From: Mycobacterium uberis
Lineage (GTDB): Bacteria; Actinomycetota; Actinomycetes; Mycobacteriales; Mycobacteriaceae
Assembly (NCBI RefSeq): GCF_003408705.1
Contig: NZ_QAYL01000007.1
Span: 1 to 64,000, forward strand
Reading direction: 5' to 3'
DNA: 64,000 nt
Shown: positions 47,272 through 56,320 of the stretch, in pieces
Numbering within the stretch: the stretch's first letter is position 1
Layout of the letters: every line of letters begins with the position of its first letter
Made by a program: the position numbers and the translations under genes
Notes under the pieces: generated by a model
Seen by the model: only the letters and a program-made list of their open reading frames with translations
What the model was told of the DNA's origin: nothing
Databases searched by the model: none

Positions 47272-48403
47272 GTGCCTATTCATAGGCCACCTGATTTTCA
47301 CGGATCTGTGTTTCGGTCTCAGGCAGCTGCTCACAGAGGTCGGTTAACCACCCCACAAACCGCTTGGCCGCCTCCATCGCTTGCTTCGCTGCGAAACCTG
47401 ACCAGGAGTTCATCAGTTAGAGTTTTTCTAATATTGAAATTATCCTGCCGATCGAATACCACTTCGTCGAAGTTTGTCAATTCGAATAGCAAAATTACTT
47501 GCTCTGTATCGAACAGTTCAATGTTGTTAAACATCATTGTAGGCGATCAAATTTTCTTTACCAACACGGTCCAACACAGCAGATCTTCGATGGTATCGGA
47601 CAATAACTAGCGATCGCACTGCAGCAGGTTCCACTGATCACGATTGCGTAACAGCTGCTCGGTGCCTCCACTCAACGTATGCCGTGTGGTCTCATCACCG
47701 CCAATCAGGACAATTGGGATGAGCAGCGTCTACATTATAATCTCGTCATCACTCAACCGCTTCCCGTCGACTTGACAGCTCGCCAGCACACTGACCAGTC
47801 CTTCGGTGGGCACTTCCTTGCGTATAGTGATGATGCCTCAAGTGAAGTCAGTGTAGGCGGTGAAAGCATCAATTGCTACCTGGAAATCGTCTTCGTACAC
47901 AAGTGAACCTAGAAATTTTACCAAATCGCCAGATCACTCGAAGAACATTTCCCGCTGCTTCTTACACACTCCGAGCATGTCGTCGATGACCCTCATCGGC
48001 AACGACGCGAGCAAGTCTCGGTCGAAGTCGTATCTGCCGCGTTCACACATAACGTCGATCAGTGTGTCGCACAACGCAGCAATCGATTCCTCGCAGTCAC
48101 GCACCTGCTTGCGGATAAAACTGACGTTAACCAACTTACGCCGCAACAGATGTGTGATCGTCCATGTCGATCATCATCGGCACAGCAGGCTAATCGTGCC
48201 GGATGCCACCTACATTAGAGAACAGCTCAAGCTGCCGTTCGGCGTCGATCATCGCCTGGCATGTTGATACCGCCGTTAGCCCGTTGCGGTCTTGAAATAC
48301 CAACTGATTGATACACATCCATCGATATGCCTCGTGACTGGCGTAGAAGGTCTGGTCGGTTAAATCGACGTCCTGAAACGCCGTAGAGATAGCTTTCAGT
48401 CAT
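47272..48403 (-). pseudogene. cyp142: cyp142 cytochrome P450 pseudogene
   Basis: Cholesterol C26-hydroxylase-type P450 remains. The ATG at 48403 is followed by a frameshift. Then come MMIDMDDHTHLLRRKLVNVS, FIRKQVRDCEESIAALCDTL, IDVMCERGRYDFDRDLLASL and PMRVIDDMLGVCKKQREMFF (48150-47934), VPTEGLVSVLASCQVDGKRL, IGGDETTRHTLSGGTEQLLR (the I-helix, 47690), and VILLFELTNFDEVVFDRQDN (47480). The heme Cys loop is not recognisable. Several stops and frameshifts kill it. Confidence 0.94.
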
Positions 48404-48426
48404 TGCTATCTCCCACAATTACCGTG

Positions 48427-48640
48427 AGCGACATGCCTACCTCGCAACACATTATCGCCGGCACGGCGCTGACCATGCCAGTCCACATCCGCACAGCCAA
48501 CTTGCACTCCGCGATGTTCGCGGTCCCCGCAGCAATGCAGCGTCTGAATCGACTACAATAGGTTGCGAATGTATAATGTATTGAGTACCTCCCCGGGCTG
48601 GACGATCGTTGCGCAGATGCTGGAAGGACACGGTCAGAGT
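48427..48640 (+). pseudogene. Acetoacetate decarboxylase-like fragment (Rv3519 position)
   Basis: The plus strand reads MPTSQHIIAGTALTMPVHIR and TANLHSAMFAVPAAMQRLNR LQ, then after a stop IEYLPGWTIVAQMLEGHG. This resembles the N-terminus of the acetoacetate decarboxylase-like family and is truncated where it meets the 3' end of the Rv3520c homologue. Mtb Rv3519 lies here on the same strand. Confidence 0.65.
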
Positions 48641-49665
48641 AGCCCAGCCAGGTCTCGAACCTGCTCTACGTTGCTAACAGACACCATCATCATAGTGACG
48701 CCCGCAGCCGACCAGATAGCAATCTGCTTCCGCACGTAGTCCAGGTCGCCGATGATCATCGCGTCGTCGACGAGTTCGTTGGGGATAATCTCAGCCGCCT
48801 TGTCCTTCTGGTTGGATCGGAACAGAGTGGTGACCTCGTCAACCACCTCCGCGTAACCCATCCGACGGTAGACGTCGGCGTGGAAGTTGGTGCCCTCAGC
48901 ACCCATACCGCCCATATACAGTGCCAGGAACGGCTTGATTCCGGCAAACACCGCCGCACGGTCTTCGGTGACGACGATCTGCGCGATCGCGCAGATCTCG
49001 AAGTCTTCGCGGCTGCGTCGGGCGCCAGGCCGAGCGAACCCCTCGTCGAGCCATTCGTTGTACATGCCAGCCATCCGCGGCGAATAAAAAAGCGACAACC
49101 AACCGTCACAGATCTCGGCTGCGAGCGCAACGTTCTTCGGCCCTTCGGCACCCAGCATGACCGGGATGTCAGCGCGCAGTGGATGGGTGATGGGCTTGAG
49201 CGCCTTGCCCAAGCCCGTCGTACCAGCACTGGTTAGCGGCAGCGGGTAGTGCGGGCCGTCGCTGGTCACCGACGCCTCCCGGGACCACACCTGGCGGACG
49301 ATGTCGATGTATTCACGGGTGCGAGCCAACGGCTTCGGAAACGGCTGACCATACCAACCTTCGACCACTTGCGGTCCGGACACGCCAAGCCCTAAAACAT
49401 GGCGGCCACCGGACAGGTGGTCGAGCGTCAGCGCAGCCATCGCGCATGCCGTCGGGGTTCGCGCCGACAGTTGGACCACCGACGTACCCAGCCGCACCCG
49501 CTGCGTTGACGAACCCCACCATGCCAGCGGCGTGTAAGCGTCAGATCCCCACGCCTCCGCGGTGAATACCGCGTCGAATCCGGCATCCTCCGCCGCGGCT
49601 ACGAGTTCGACGGCGTTTTTTGGCGGTTGAGCACCCCAATATCCCAGCTGCAGTCCGAGCTTAAT
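48634..49665 (-). CDS. F420-dependent oxidoreductase (Rv3520c-like) with an ATT at the start position
   Basis: A luciferase-like monooxygenase-fold protein of the F420-dependent group. The open frame runs without stops from the family N-terminus (KLGLQLGYWGAQPPKNAVEL) through GSDAYTPLAWWGSSTQRVRL, LTLDHLSGGRHVLGLGVSGP, ADIPVMLGAEGPKNVALAAE and YMGGMGAEGTNFHADVYRRM to QVRDLAGLL. The codon where the family has ATG (before KLGLQ) is ATT at 49663-49665, with an in-frame TAA nine codons further upstream and no ATG, GTG or TTG before the GTG at 49497. A start there would lose about 56 residues of the barrel. It is either expressed from a rare ATT start, truncated, or a very young pseudogene. It was proposed to act in sterol degradation. 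Confidence 0.75.
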   Translation of the reverse strand: MKLGLQLGYWGAQPPKNAVELVAAAEDAGFDAVFTAEAWGSDAYTPLAWWGSSTQRVRLGTSVVQLSARTPTACAMAALTLDHLSGGRHVLGLGVSGPQVVEGWYGQPFPKPLARTREYIDIVRQVWSREASVTSDGPHYPLPLTSAGTTGLGKALKPITHPLRADIPVMLGAEGPKNVALAAEICDGWLSLFYSPRMAGMYNEWLDEGFARPGARRSREDFEICAIAQIVVTEDRAAVFAGIKPFLALYMGGMGAEGTNFHADVYRRMGYAEVVDEVTTLFRSNQKDKAAEIIPNELVDDAMIIGDLDYVRKQIAIWSAAGVTMMMVSVSNVEQVRDLAGLL

Positions 49666-49799
49666 GATCTCTAACCCTATTCTTTCGCAGGTTTACCCAA
49701 CTAACAACGCCGGTTCACGGACCAATCGCCATTGTCCACTATATGAAACCGTTCTTAAAACCCATTCTACTCGACGACGTAACAGCCAATTCGAGCAGC

Positions 49800-50790
49800 T
49801 CGCCCTTGATTGACCACTTCAAACCACCGTTCTCCGCGCCACTGACATTGTCCTTCGAACTACACCCATGTAGTAGGGCCCACACTGAGCAAGTTCTTCA
49901 CTGCACTGCGTGAATGCCGCATCTTTGGAGTGCGCGGGTCGGATAGCCGAGTGCATGTGCTGCCCGTGGAATATGACCCGGTTACCTATGAACCGCTGGG
50001 TGAGATGGCACCGGCATAAGCTGTCGGCACAGTCGCGCATTCTGGACTTGATAGACTGAGCCGCTAGAAATACAGCTGCTGGACCGACTGTTCACATGGG
50101 CACTGATCGAGCTCAACGGAGCCAACACCACAATGTTGCACGCCGTAGATGTGGGCGCTGCCAACCCTTCGGTGATCTGCACCGGCGCCCAGGTAAATGT
50201 GCATTGGGCCAAGCAGCCAGTTGGACGCCATTGCTGACATCACGTAACTTCTTGCTGCGTAGAGAACCCGAACCAATAGCCGAGCTGGGTGACCAGCAAC
50301 CGGGATCGTCACACCGACTGAGCTGACAATTCAACACACCGCTTCGCACGAAGAAAGTGCATACCTGCGAACCATCGTCGAAGGCCAATTGCTCGGTACC
50401 CGAACGCAAGATTGCGGTCCTGAAACAGAAAAGTGTATTTCCACCGCACGGTGCCGATCCGGACATTGTCCTGCTAACCACCGAGCCCGTCGAGCTACCG
50501 GACAAAGGCATGGTGACAACGTTTGTGATCATCAACATCCCGTTTATGGACCAGCGTACAAAACCGCCCTACGTAGCCGCCTATGTACTGCTTGACGGCG
50601 CAAACATCCTTTTCCTAACACTTGATTTCTGAAATCGAAACACACGAAGTGCAGATGAGGATGCACGTTAAGGTGGTGTGGATGCCCTATACAGAATGTG
50701 ATTGTAGCATCGGACAACATCAAGTACTTCCGGCCTATCGGGGAACCCGACGCAGACTACGACAGTTACAAGCACCACCTGTAAAGGGCT
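49800..50790 (+). pseudogene. DUF35/OB-fold protein pseudogene (Rv3521-like)
   Basis: Plus-strand pieces read TLSKFFTALRECRIFGVRGS, VLPVEYDPVTYEPLGEMA, FTWALIELNGANTTMLHAVD (50085-50145), SVICTGAQVNVHWAK and, near the end, a frame with IGNIKYFRPIGEPDADYDSY. This is the DUF35 acyl-CoA-associated OB-fold family. Such proteins form complexes with Ltp-type aldolases, encoded next. Frames are broken several times. Confidence 0.75.
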
Positions 50791-50799
50791 TAACCTGCA

Positions 50800-51861
50800 A
50801 TGAGCGCTCACAACGTGGCGGTGGTAGGCTTCATTTAAATGCCTCGCATATGCACCGTACCAACGGCGTCGAAATGCTGATACCATGCTCTACCCAGCTT
50901 GACGACGAGCTGGACATCACCAAGGACGATATCGGCTTCTAATGCTCTGGATCGTTGGATTACCTTGCTGTAAAGTAATTTTCATCTATCTCGATATTGT
51001 GACTCGTTGATCGGTGTTGTGTCGCCGATCAACGAGTCACAATATCGAGATAGATGCAACCTGGGCATTCTACGAATGTCTACATCAAATTTCTGAGCTG
51101 GTAGGTCAACACCACGCTGGCATACGACTTCGGAAAATCCTCAGTCGGAGTCCTGTATTGCGTCTTGTCGCGACAGAACGACTTTTACACGGTAACCCTA
51201 TTATAGCCAGAATCGGTGTCGATGGCCGAACTACAAGCTTACCTTAGGCTCGACGCCGGAAAACAGAACAAACTAAAAATCTCCCAAATTGCTTTTGACT
51301 CCTTCGCCAAAACCCAACAGACTGGACTCAGTAGATGCAGCAATCAGAATCAAGGATTTACTTAAGCGACATTTTTTATTTTTTCTCGGATACTTTGCAC
51401 AACAAAGCTATTGGACTGAAAACCGACGGCAAAACTGTGATTGTTCTCGTCGCCAACAACCACGCACATAAGTTTCGAGAAAACCCTGTCTGGATTGCCG
51501 TAATCAAACATCGCATTGAGCCCACGACACCAAGCGTACACGCGAGCACCGAATCACCTTCGACCACAGCGGCAACCAAAACAACCACCCAAGGTAACAC
51601 CCGTAGCCTCGACGTCGCTGAGATTCACGCACCGTTTACCCATCAACAGCTTGCTCCTGGATGAAGCGACCCAAATACCAGGAAAGACGAAAGTCAATCC
51701 GTCCGGCGGAGCACTGACGGAAAATCCAATGTTAGCTTCCGGCCTTAAGCGAATCAGCTCCGCAACACAACATACCTGGAATTAATCGGCCAACCGTGCT
51801 CTGGAGAGGGATCTACCAAATAAACTGCGCTACAGTCATATTCATGGTGGAGAAGAACTAA
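50800..51861 (+). pseudogene. ltp4: ltp4 thiolase-fold aldolase pseudogene
   Basis: The ATG at 50800 (MSAHNVAVVGFIQMPRICT) and the stop TAA at 51859-51861 (VEKN) frame the old gene. Between them, in different frames: TNGVEMLIPCSTQLDDELDI, TKDDIGF, YDFGKSSVGVLYCVL, LRLDAGKQNKLKISQIAFDS, FAKTQQTG, VAEIHAPFTHQQL-type SLRFTHRLPINSL and TKVNPSGGALTENPMLASGL. Ltp4 homologues cleave sterol side chains by retro-aldol reaction. A 32-bp hairpin (50983-51056) overwrites part of the coding sequence. Confidence 0.93.
50983..51056. repeat. 32-bp perfect hairpin inside ltp4
   Basis: The arm 50983-51014 is the exact reverse complement of 51025-51056 around a 10-base loop. The right arm still encodes Ltp4-like residues (PINES, then HNIEIDATWAFYE in a shifted frame). 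The left arm should encode a different part of Ltp4 but instead mirrors the right arm. Confidence 0.95.
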
Positions 51862-51863
51862 TA

Positions 51864-53060
51864 GACGGAAGAGGAGCGCACCTGTCAGCGGTACTTGGTA
51901 CCGGACAGACTAGGTACGTTGCTAAGCAGTAAGACATTTAAATGAACGCCCTGTTCCGTGAAGCGATCGACTGGACACTAGCCGACTCCGGTTGCACCTT
52001 AACAACAACATCGACACTGTCATGGTCAGCAAGGTGACCGACTTCTTCGACAGCATCATGATACCAAAGTTGTTTACGATCGACGTTATGGGTGCCACTA
52101 GCAAGCAACTAATTCGAGTGTATGCTACTGGTTCGGTCGGCGGCTCAACCGGAGTGGTGGTCACGAGTCTCATGCAGTCTGGGCAGTTTCGGCGTATACT
52201 GGTTAGAGACTAGGAAAAGAAGTCAGAATCAAATTCCAGATGGTTGTTATCTATTCCTTTTATCAATACCTCTAGCTCGGGTCCAGGAAAGTATTTTGCA
52301 CCGCATGCGCGGTCTTAATATACAAAACTCAGGTGCACCGACAAACATCGGCGCGATGGGGGCAGTCAAAGACTGATTCAACGGCAGCCGCAACCAGCTA
52401 ACGCACCTGCAGCAACCCAACATCATCCTCAAGAAGATGACGACGCCACTCATGCTTTAAGACTCGATCCCCCACGACGAGACCCGCCTATCATCTGATG
52501 GCGTATGCAATGTGGTGATCGGCAATGAGACGATCACCTGTACCCGATTGACGCAAAGGCATCCGGTATCCTGGATCCAGGACACCGTGTTATAAAAAGA
52601 ACCGTTGGCGTCCGCCGAGCGTTACCAAGTCAGCCTGCAAGCTGCAGCATTACACGGCCACTGCACTGTGAAAGACCGCCGACATCACCAGTCCTATCGA
52701 ATAGATCGACACCACCGAAATCTACTTACCCCCTTCTCGCGGTTCGAATCAATACAGTTAGAAAACTCGCTTTTCCCACGAGGGCTAAGACTGGCAATTC
52801 ACCAAAGCCGAAGAAACTGAGATCAACCGAAGAATTCCGGTAAACCCGTCCGTTGGTGTGCTGTCGTCGAACCCAATCGGCACCTCTGATTTGGTCCGTT
52901 GTGCCAAGTCGGCGATCCAAGTGATGAACAAAGATGAGTATAGCCAAGTTTCCGATGAAAGAAGGGTTTTGGAACACAACTACGATAGCGGACCGCAGTA
53001 CTACATCCATGTAGGTGGTCAGCGTCAATAAACCGGAGAAGACACCCTAGAAAACAGACG
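51864..53060 (+). pseudogene. ltp3: ltp3 thiolase-fold aldolase pseudogene
   Basis: Directly after ltp4. Pieces are RGAHLSAVLGTGQTRYVAKQ, MNALFREAIDWTLADSG, IDTVMVSKVTDFFDSIMIPK, LFTIDVMGATSKQLIRVYAT, GSVGGSTGVVVTSLMQSGQF, YTKLRCTDKHRR-type IQNSGAPTNIGAMGAVKD, and near the end NPSV-GVLSSNPIGTSDLV and EHNYDSGPQYYIHVGGQ. Many frameshifts. Same enzyme class as Ltp4 in sterol side-chain cleavage. Confidence 0.92.
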
Positions 53061-53061
53061 C

Positions 53062-53866
53062 ATGACCAAAGTAAGCACCCCGCAGGAAGCAATGTCTATT
53101 ATCGAGTACCTCATAGGGTCATCGGCCTTTGACCCAAGATGTGACAGACTCGCTTTCTTGCCTTTGCTGTTCACTCTGGTGGAGTGCTGGAACTTCTTGT
53201 CAAATAAGACAATCTGCAGTACTCGCGTCACAAGCACCTAAGAAATAACCCATGCCACCGGCAATGGTGCACCTGGCAATCGTAGCGGCATCGACAACAG
53301 AAGCGGCTTCCTTCACAAACGCCGAGGCTGCCAACGCATCATGACCTCCAGGACCTGTTGAACACAGTGAATGCCCCTACCGAGACGTTATTGAGGTGAA
53401 CGCGAATCGGCGACGGTCCTAATAGATAGGCTAAGGACGGGTGCAAATGGCGGGGACAATGGGCTCTTTACCGGCGCATGGAGGCAATGACGGATCCGGC
53501 ACCTCGGGGTTATCCAACACCAAAAGCGCAGGAGGAGCCGGTGACACCGGCAGGATTTCCCTCAGAGGTGCCAGGGTCAGCTGCGCTGAGTGTGCTCACG
53601 GCCTGCTTGTCGGCTTCGAGGAGAAACCCGGCTGAGGTAGCCATGAGGACCGTCGGCAAGCGACTGCTCCGACCCATCACATGTGACGGACATTGCATAC
53701 CACGGTTGGCCCGGCCCAACTCGCTGCGCCCAAATCTTGCGCGGTAATGTCCTGATGTCCCAATCGCCGTCGCTGTGAGGGAGCGACCTTGACTGACGGC
53801 GGACTGCCAGACGAAAGCCCTCACGAATTAATCCAGCAATCACCCATGTACGATGAATTTAATTAG
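53062..53866 (+). pseudogene. Rv3524-position pseudogene
   Basis: An ATG at 53062 begins MTKVSTPQEAMSIIEYLIGS and continues SAFDPRCDRLAFLPLLFTLV, ECWNFLSNK before breaking. The end is recognisable as HGWPGPTRCAQILRGNVLMS and, in another frame, GGLPDESPHELIQQSPMYDE with a stop at 53866. Position and strand match Mtb Rv3524 (a larger membrane protein). No function can be read from the remains. Confidence 0.55.
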
Positions 53867-53890
53867 AAAACGGGATTCGCACCGAAGCGG

Positions 53891-54257
53891 CTAGGTCGGC
53901 TCCAGCCCGATCAGGGTGCCGCTGGGCGATGTCGCGATAGGCCTGTAGCTTGAACTTGACCCACGTCTTCGCGCTTGCTCCAGCAATTGGACCCTTCTAT
54001 TTGGGCTGGTAATCCGACCGCAATCTGGGTGCCAGCCACTAAAGAAAAGGAACCGCAATCATACTGCCCGCATCGATCCTACCTGCACCTTGGCGTCTTC
54101 CCACACCGCGATCGGACCATAGTCGTCGCACAGCACAACGTTCAACCGCACCGATGGTCCCTTCGACGATTACGTCGCCGATCAGGGTAGCGCCCGGAAC
54201 CACAAACGCGGTTGGATCGATTCACAGGTATCGACCCTCGAAAGAAAACAGCGGCAT
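53891..54257 (-). pseudogene. Gamma-carbonic-anhydrase-like hexapeptide protein pseudogene (Rv3525c)
   Basis: The ATG at 54257 gives MPLFSFEGRYL, a stop, then IDPTAFVVPGATLIGDVIVE G, the left-handed beta-helix start of gamma-type carbonic anhydrase homologues. After a large internal loss come SMIAVPFL, KGPIAGASAKTWVKFKLQAY and RDIAQRHPDRAGAD. Too short and stopped; divergent from kshA as in Mtb. Confidence 0.85.
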
Positions 54258-54331
54258 TACCTACCTGTACGCCCAGTCTACATACCCGGTTGGGCTAGAC
54301 CCGGTGTCGTTGCGCCAGGTAACCACAAAAC

Positions 54332-54345
54332 TGTAACGTGTTCTA
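54332..54345. promoter_or_regulatory. KstR operator upstream of kshA
   Basis: TGTAACGTGTTCTA matches TnnAACnnGTTnnA exactly and lies 26 bases before the kshA start, overlapping where its promoter should be. Sterol-responsive repression by KstR is inferred. Confidence 0.75.
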
Positions 54346-54370
54346 GTTAGATACGAGTTGGAGGTGTCAG

Positions 54371-55555
54371 GTGAGTACCGACAGTGCTGGGGCCGGCATC
54401 CGGGAGATCGATTCAGGTACCCTGCCAACCAGGTATGCCCGAGGCTGGCATTGTCTAGGCGTCGTCAAGGACTACCTGGATGGGAAGCCGCATGGGGTTG
54501 AAGCCTTCGGCACCAAACTGGTAATTTTCGCCGACTCACACGGAGACTTAAAGGTCCTAGACAGCTACTGCCGACACATGGGCGGCGACCTGGCCCAAGG
54601 TACCATCAAAGGCAACGAGGTCGCCTGTCCGTTTCACGACTGGCGATGGGGCGGCGATGGCCAATGCAAGTTGGTACCCTATGCCAAGCGCACTCCCAGA
54701 ATGGCACGCACCCGGCCGTGGACGACCGACGTGCGCAGCGGCCTGTTGTTCGTCTGGCATGACCATGAAGGTAATCCGCCAGATCCCGCCGTCAGGATCC
54801 CGGAGATCCCCGAAGCCGCAAGCAACGAGTGGACCGACTGGCGGTGGAATCGTATCCTTATTGAAGAGTCCACCTGTCGCGACATTATCGACAACATCAC
54901 CGACATGGCGCACTTCTTTTACATCCATTTCGGTTTGCCTACGTATTTCAAGAACGTCTTCGAGGGCCATATCGCCTCGCAGTACCTACACAATGTGGGT
55001 CGGCCCGATGTCGACAATCTGGGCACCGCCTATGGCGATTCGCACCTGGATTCGGAGGCTTCCTATTTCGGGCCGTCGTTCATGATCAACTGGCTACACA
55101 ATAACTACGGCGGCTTCAAGTCCGAGTCGATATTGATTAACTGCCACTACCCGGTGACCCAGAACTCGTTCATGTTGCAGTGGGGCGTCATCGTCGAAAA
55201 ACCCAAGGGGATGGACGAGAAGATGGCCGACAAGCTGTCCAGGGTTTTTACCGAAGGCGTCGGCAAAGGTTTCCTGCAGGATGTCGAGATCTGGAAGCAC
55301 AAGACCCGGATTGATAACCCCTTGCTAGTCGATGAGGACGGTGCCGTCTATCAGCTGCGTCGCTGGTACGAGCAATTTTACGTCGATGTAGCTGACGTAA
55401 AGCCGGAAATGGTGGAGCGCTTCGAGATCGAAGTCGACACCACACGCGCCAACAAGTTCTGGAATGCCGAGGTTGCAGCAAGGCTTAAGGCAAGGGAACT
55501 TAAATCGTTTGCAGCCGAGGAAATTTCCGGCGATATACCCGCTGAGCGACACTGA
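54371..55555 (+). CDS. kshA: 3-ketosteroid 9-alpha-hydroxylase oxygenase KshA
   Basis: This intact 394-residue Rieske oxygenase opens the steroid B ring together with the reductase KshB (not in this window). Rieske cluster ligands are Cys67-x-His69 (YCRHMGG) and Cys86-x2-His89 (ACPFHDW). The mononuclear iron site is DMAHFFYIHFG (His181, His186), with Asp in LQDVEIWKH near 304. The start is GTG at 54371 with GGAGG a few bases upstream. The C-terminus carries an extra KSFAAEEISGD compared with what I recall of Mtb Rv3526 (386 residues). A KstR site lies upstream, and the Rv3527 homologue follows 5 bases after the stop. Confidence 0.96.
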   Translation: MSTDSAGAGIREIDSGTLPTRYARGWHCLGVVKDYLDGKPHGVEAFGTKLVIFADSHGDLKVLDSYCRHMGGDLAQGTIKGNEVACPFHDWRWGGDGQCKLVPYAKRTPRMARTRPWTTDVRSGLLFVWHDHEGNPPDPAVRIPEIPEAASNEWTDWRWNRILIEESTCRDIIDNITDMAHFFYIHFGLPTYFKNVFEGHIASQYLHNVGRPDVDNLGTAYGDSHLDSEASYFGPSFMINWLHNNYGGFKSESILINCHYPVTQNSFMLQWGVIVEKPKGMDEKMADKLSRVFTEGVGKGFLQDVEIWKHKTRIDNPLLVDEDGAVYQLRRWYEQFYVDVADVKPEMVERFEIEVDTTRANKFWNAEVAARLKARELKSFAAEEISGDIPAERH

Positions 55556-55560
55556 TAGGC

Positions 55561-56004
55561 ATGTCATACGATAAACCGGTTATCCCCGACGTCGATCGAC
55601 TCGCGTGGTCGATGCTGTTGCTGCACAGTGATCACGATAAGAAAGCAACCACACTTAACAGCGGAACTGGATTCCGTCCGAAGCCAAGGGATTTCGATAA
55701 AGATCGACAGCACGGCGTTGCGGTTCGGCAAGCTTCTTTCGCCGACCGTGAACACTACCTCACGTCGGGTCTGCAGCCAGTGGAGTGCCGATTTTGTCAT
55801 GCTAAAGTCACCGTTAACAGGTTGGGGCCCGGCCATACCGCTATACAGTGGAACACCGAAGCGTCACAGTGTTGCACGTACTTCGCCGAAGTGCGTGAAT
55901 CTGGTGGCGATACCGCACGCACTAAGTCCTGTCTACGCCTAGCTGACAGTATTGAGCACGCCATCGCGGAAGGTTATCTAGACAGGCGGCCCGACAACTG
56001 CTAA
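55561..56004 (+). CDS. Conserved protein downstream of kshA (Rv3527-like)
   Basis: This intact 147-residue protein of unknown function begins MSYDKPVIPDVDRLAWSMLL. A possible metal site is formed by ECRFCHAKVTVNRLGPGHTA (Cys-x2-Cys-His) together with later CCTYF and SCLRLADSIEHAI cysteines. There is no signal peptide or membrane segment. It starts 5 bases after the kshA stop, so the two are surely cotranscribed under the KstR site. Mtb Rv3527 has the same position and length. Retention along with kshA suggests a linked role, perhaps an iron-sulfur or electron-transfer accessory, but that is only a guess. Confidence 0.85.
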   Translation: MSYDKPVIPDVDRLAWSMLLLHSDHDKKATTLNSGTGFRPKPRDFDKDRQHGVAVRQASFADREHYLTSGLQPVECRFCHAKVTVNRLGPGHTAIQWNTEASQCCTYFAEVRESGGDTARTKSCLRLADSIEHAIAEGYLDRRPDNC

Positions 56005-56009
56005 CTGAT

Positions 56010-56318
56010 ATTAAATCCTAGCGAACCGCTCCTTGACGCTTAAGGCAGTAAGGCCGTAGTCAGCCTAGCACGTACACATACTTCGGAGCCCGTGCGCCGA
56101 CCCTGCTCTCAGCATCGATATTTGCCAAGCCTGCTCGGTCAGTGTCAGTCCTAAGTGTAGGTAAATCTCGGCCACCGTGGCAAGAGGATCCGCGACCAAA
56201 CCACGGTAGTTAACATCGTAAAGCTGGACCGAATAGCACTTGGCGTGTGCAGTGTTGAACAGCTCCAAACCACGCGACCAGGTTTCCATTGCGTCAACAA
56301 CTGATCTAGGCCCTGACA
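56010..56318 (-). pseudogene. Sulfotransferase 3' fragment (Rv3529c-like)
   Basis: Minus-strand frames give DAMETWSRGLELFNTAHAKC, YSVQLYDVNYRGLVADPLAT and VAEIYLHLGLTLTEQAWQIS, the C-terminal part of mycobacterial sulfotransferase-like proteins (YDV.Y..L..DP..TV..IY..FG). A shifted frame ends with DYGLTALSVKERFARI. The 5' two thirds are missing, cut off where the IS remnant begins. Confidence 0.8.
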
Positions 56319-56320
56319 AA

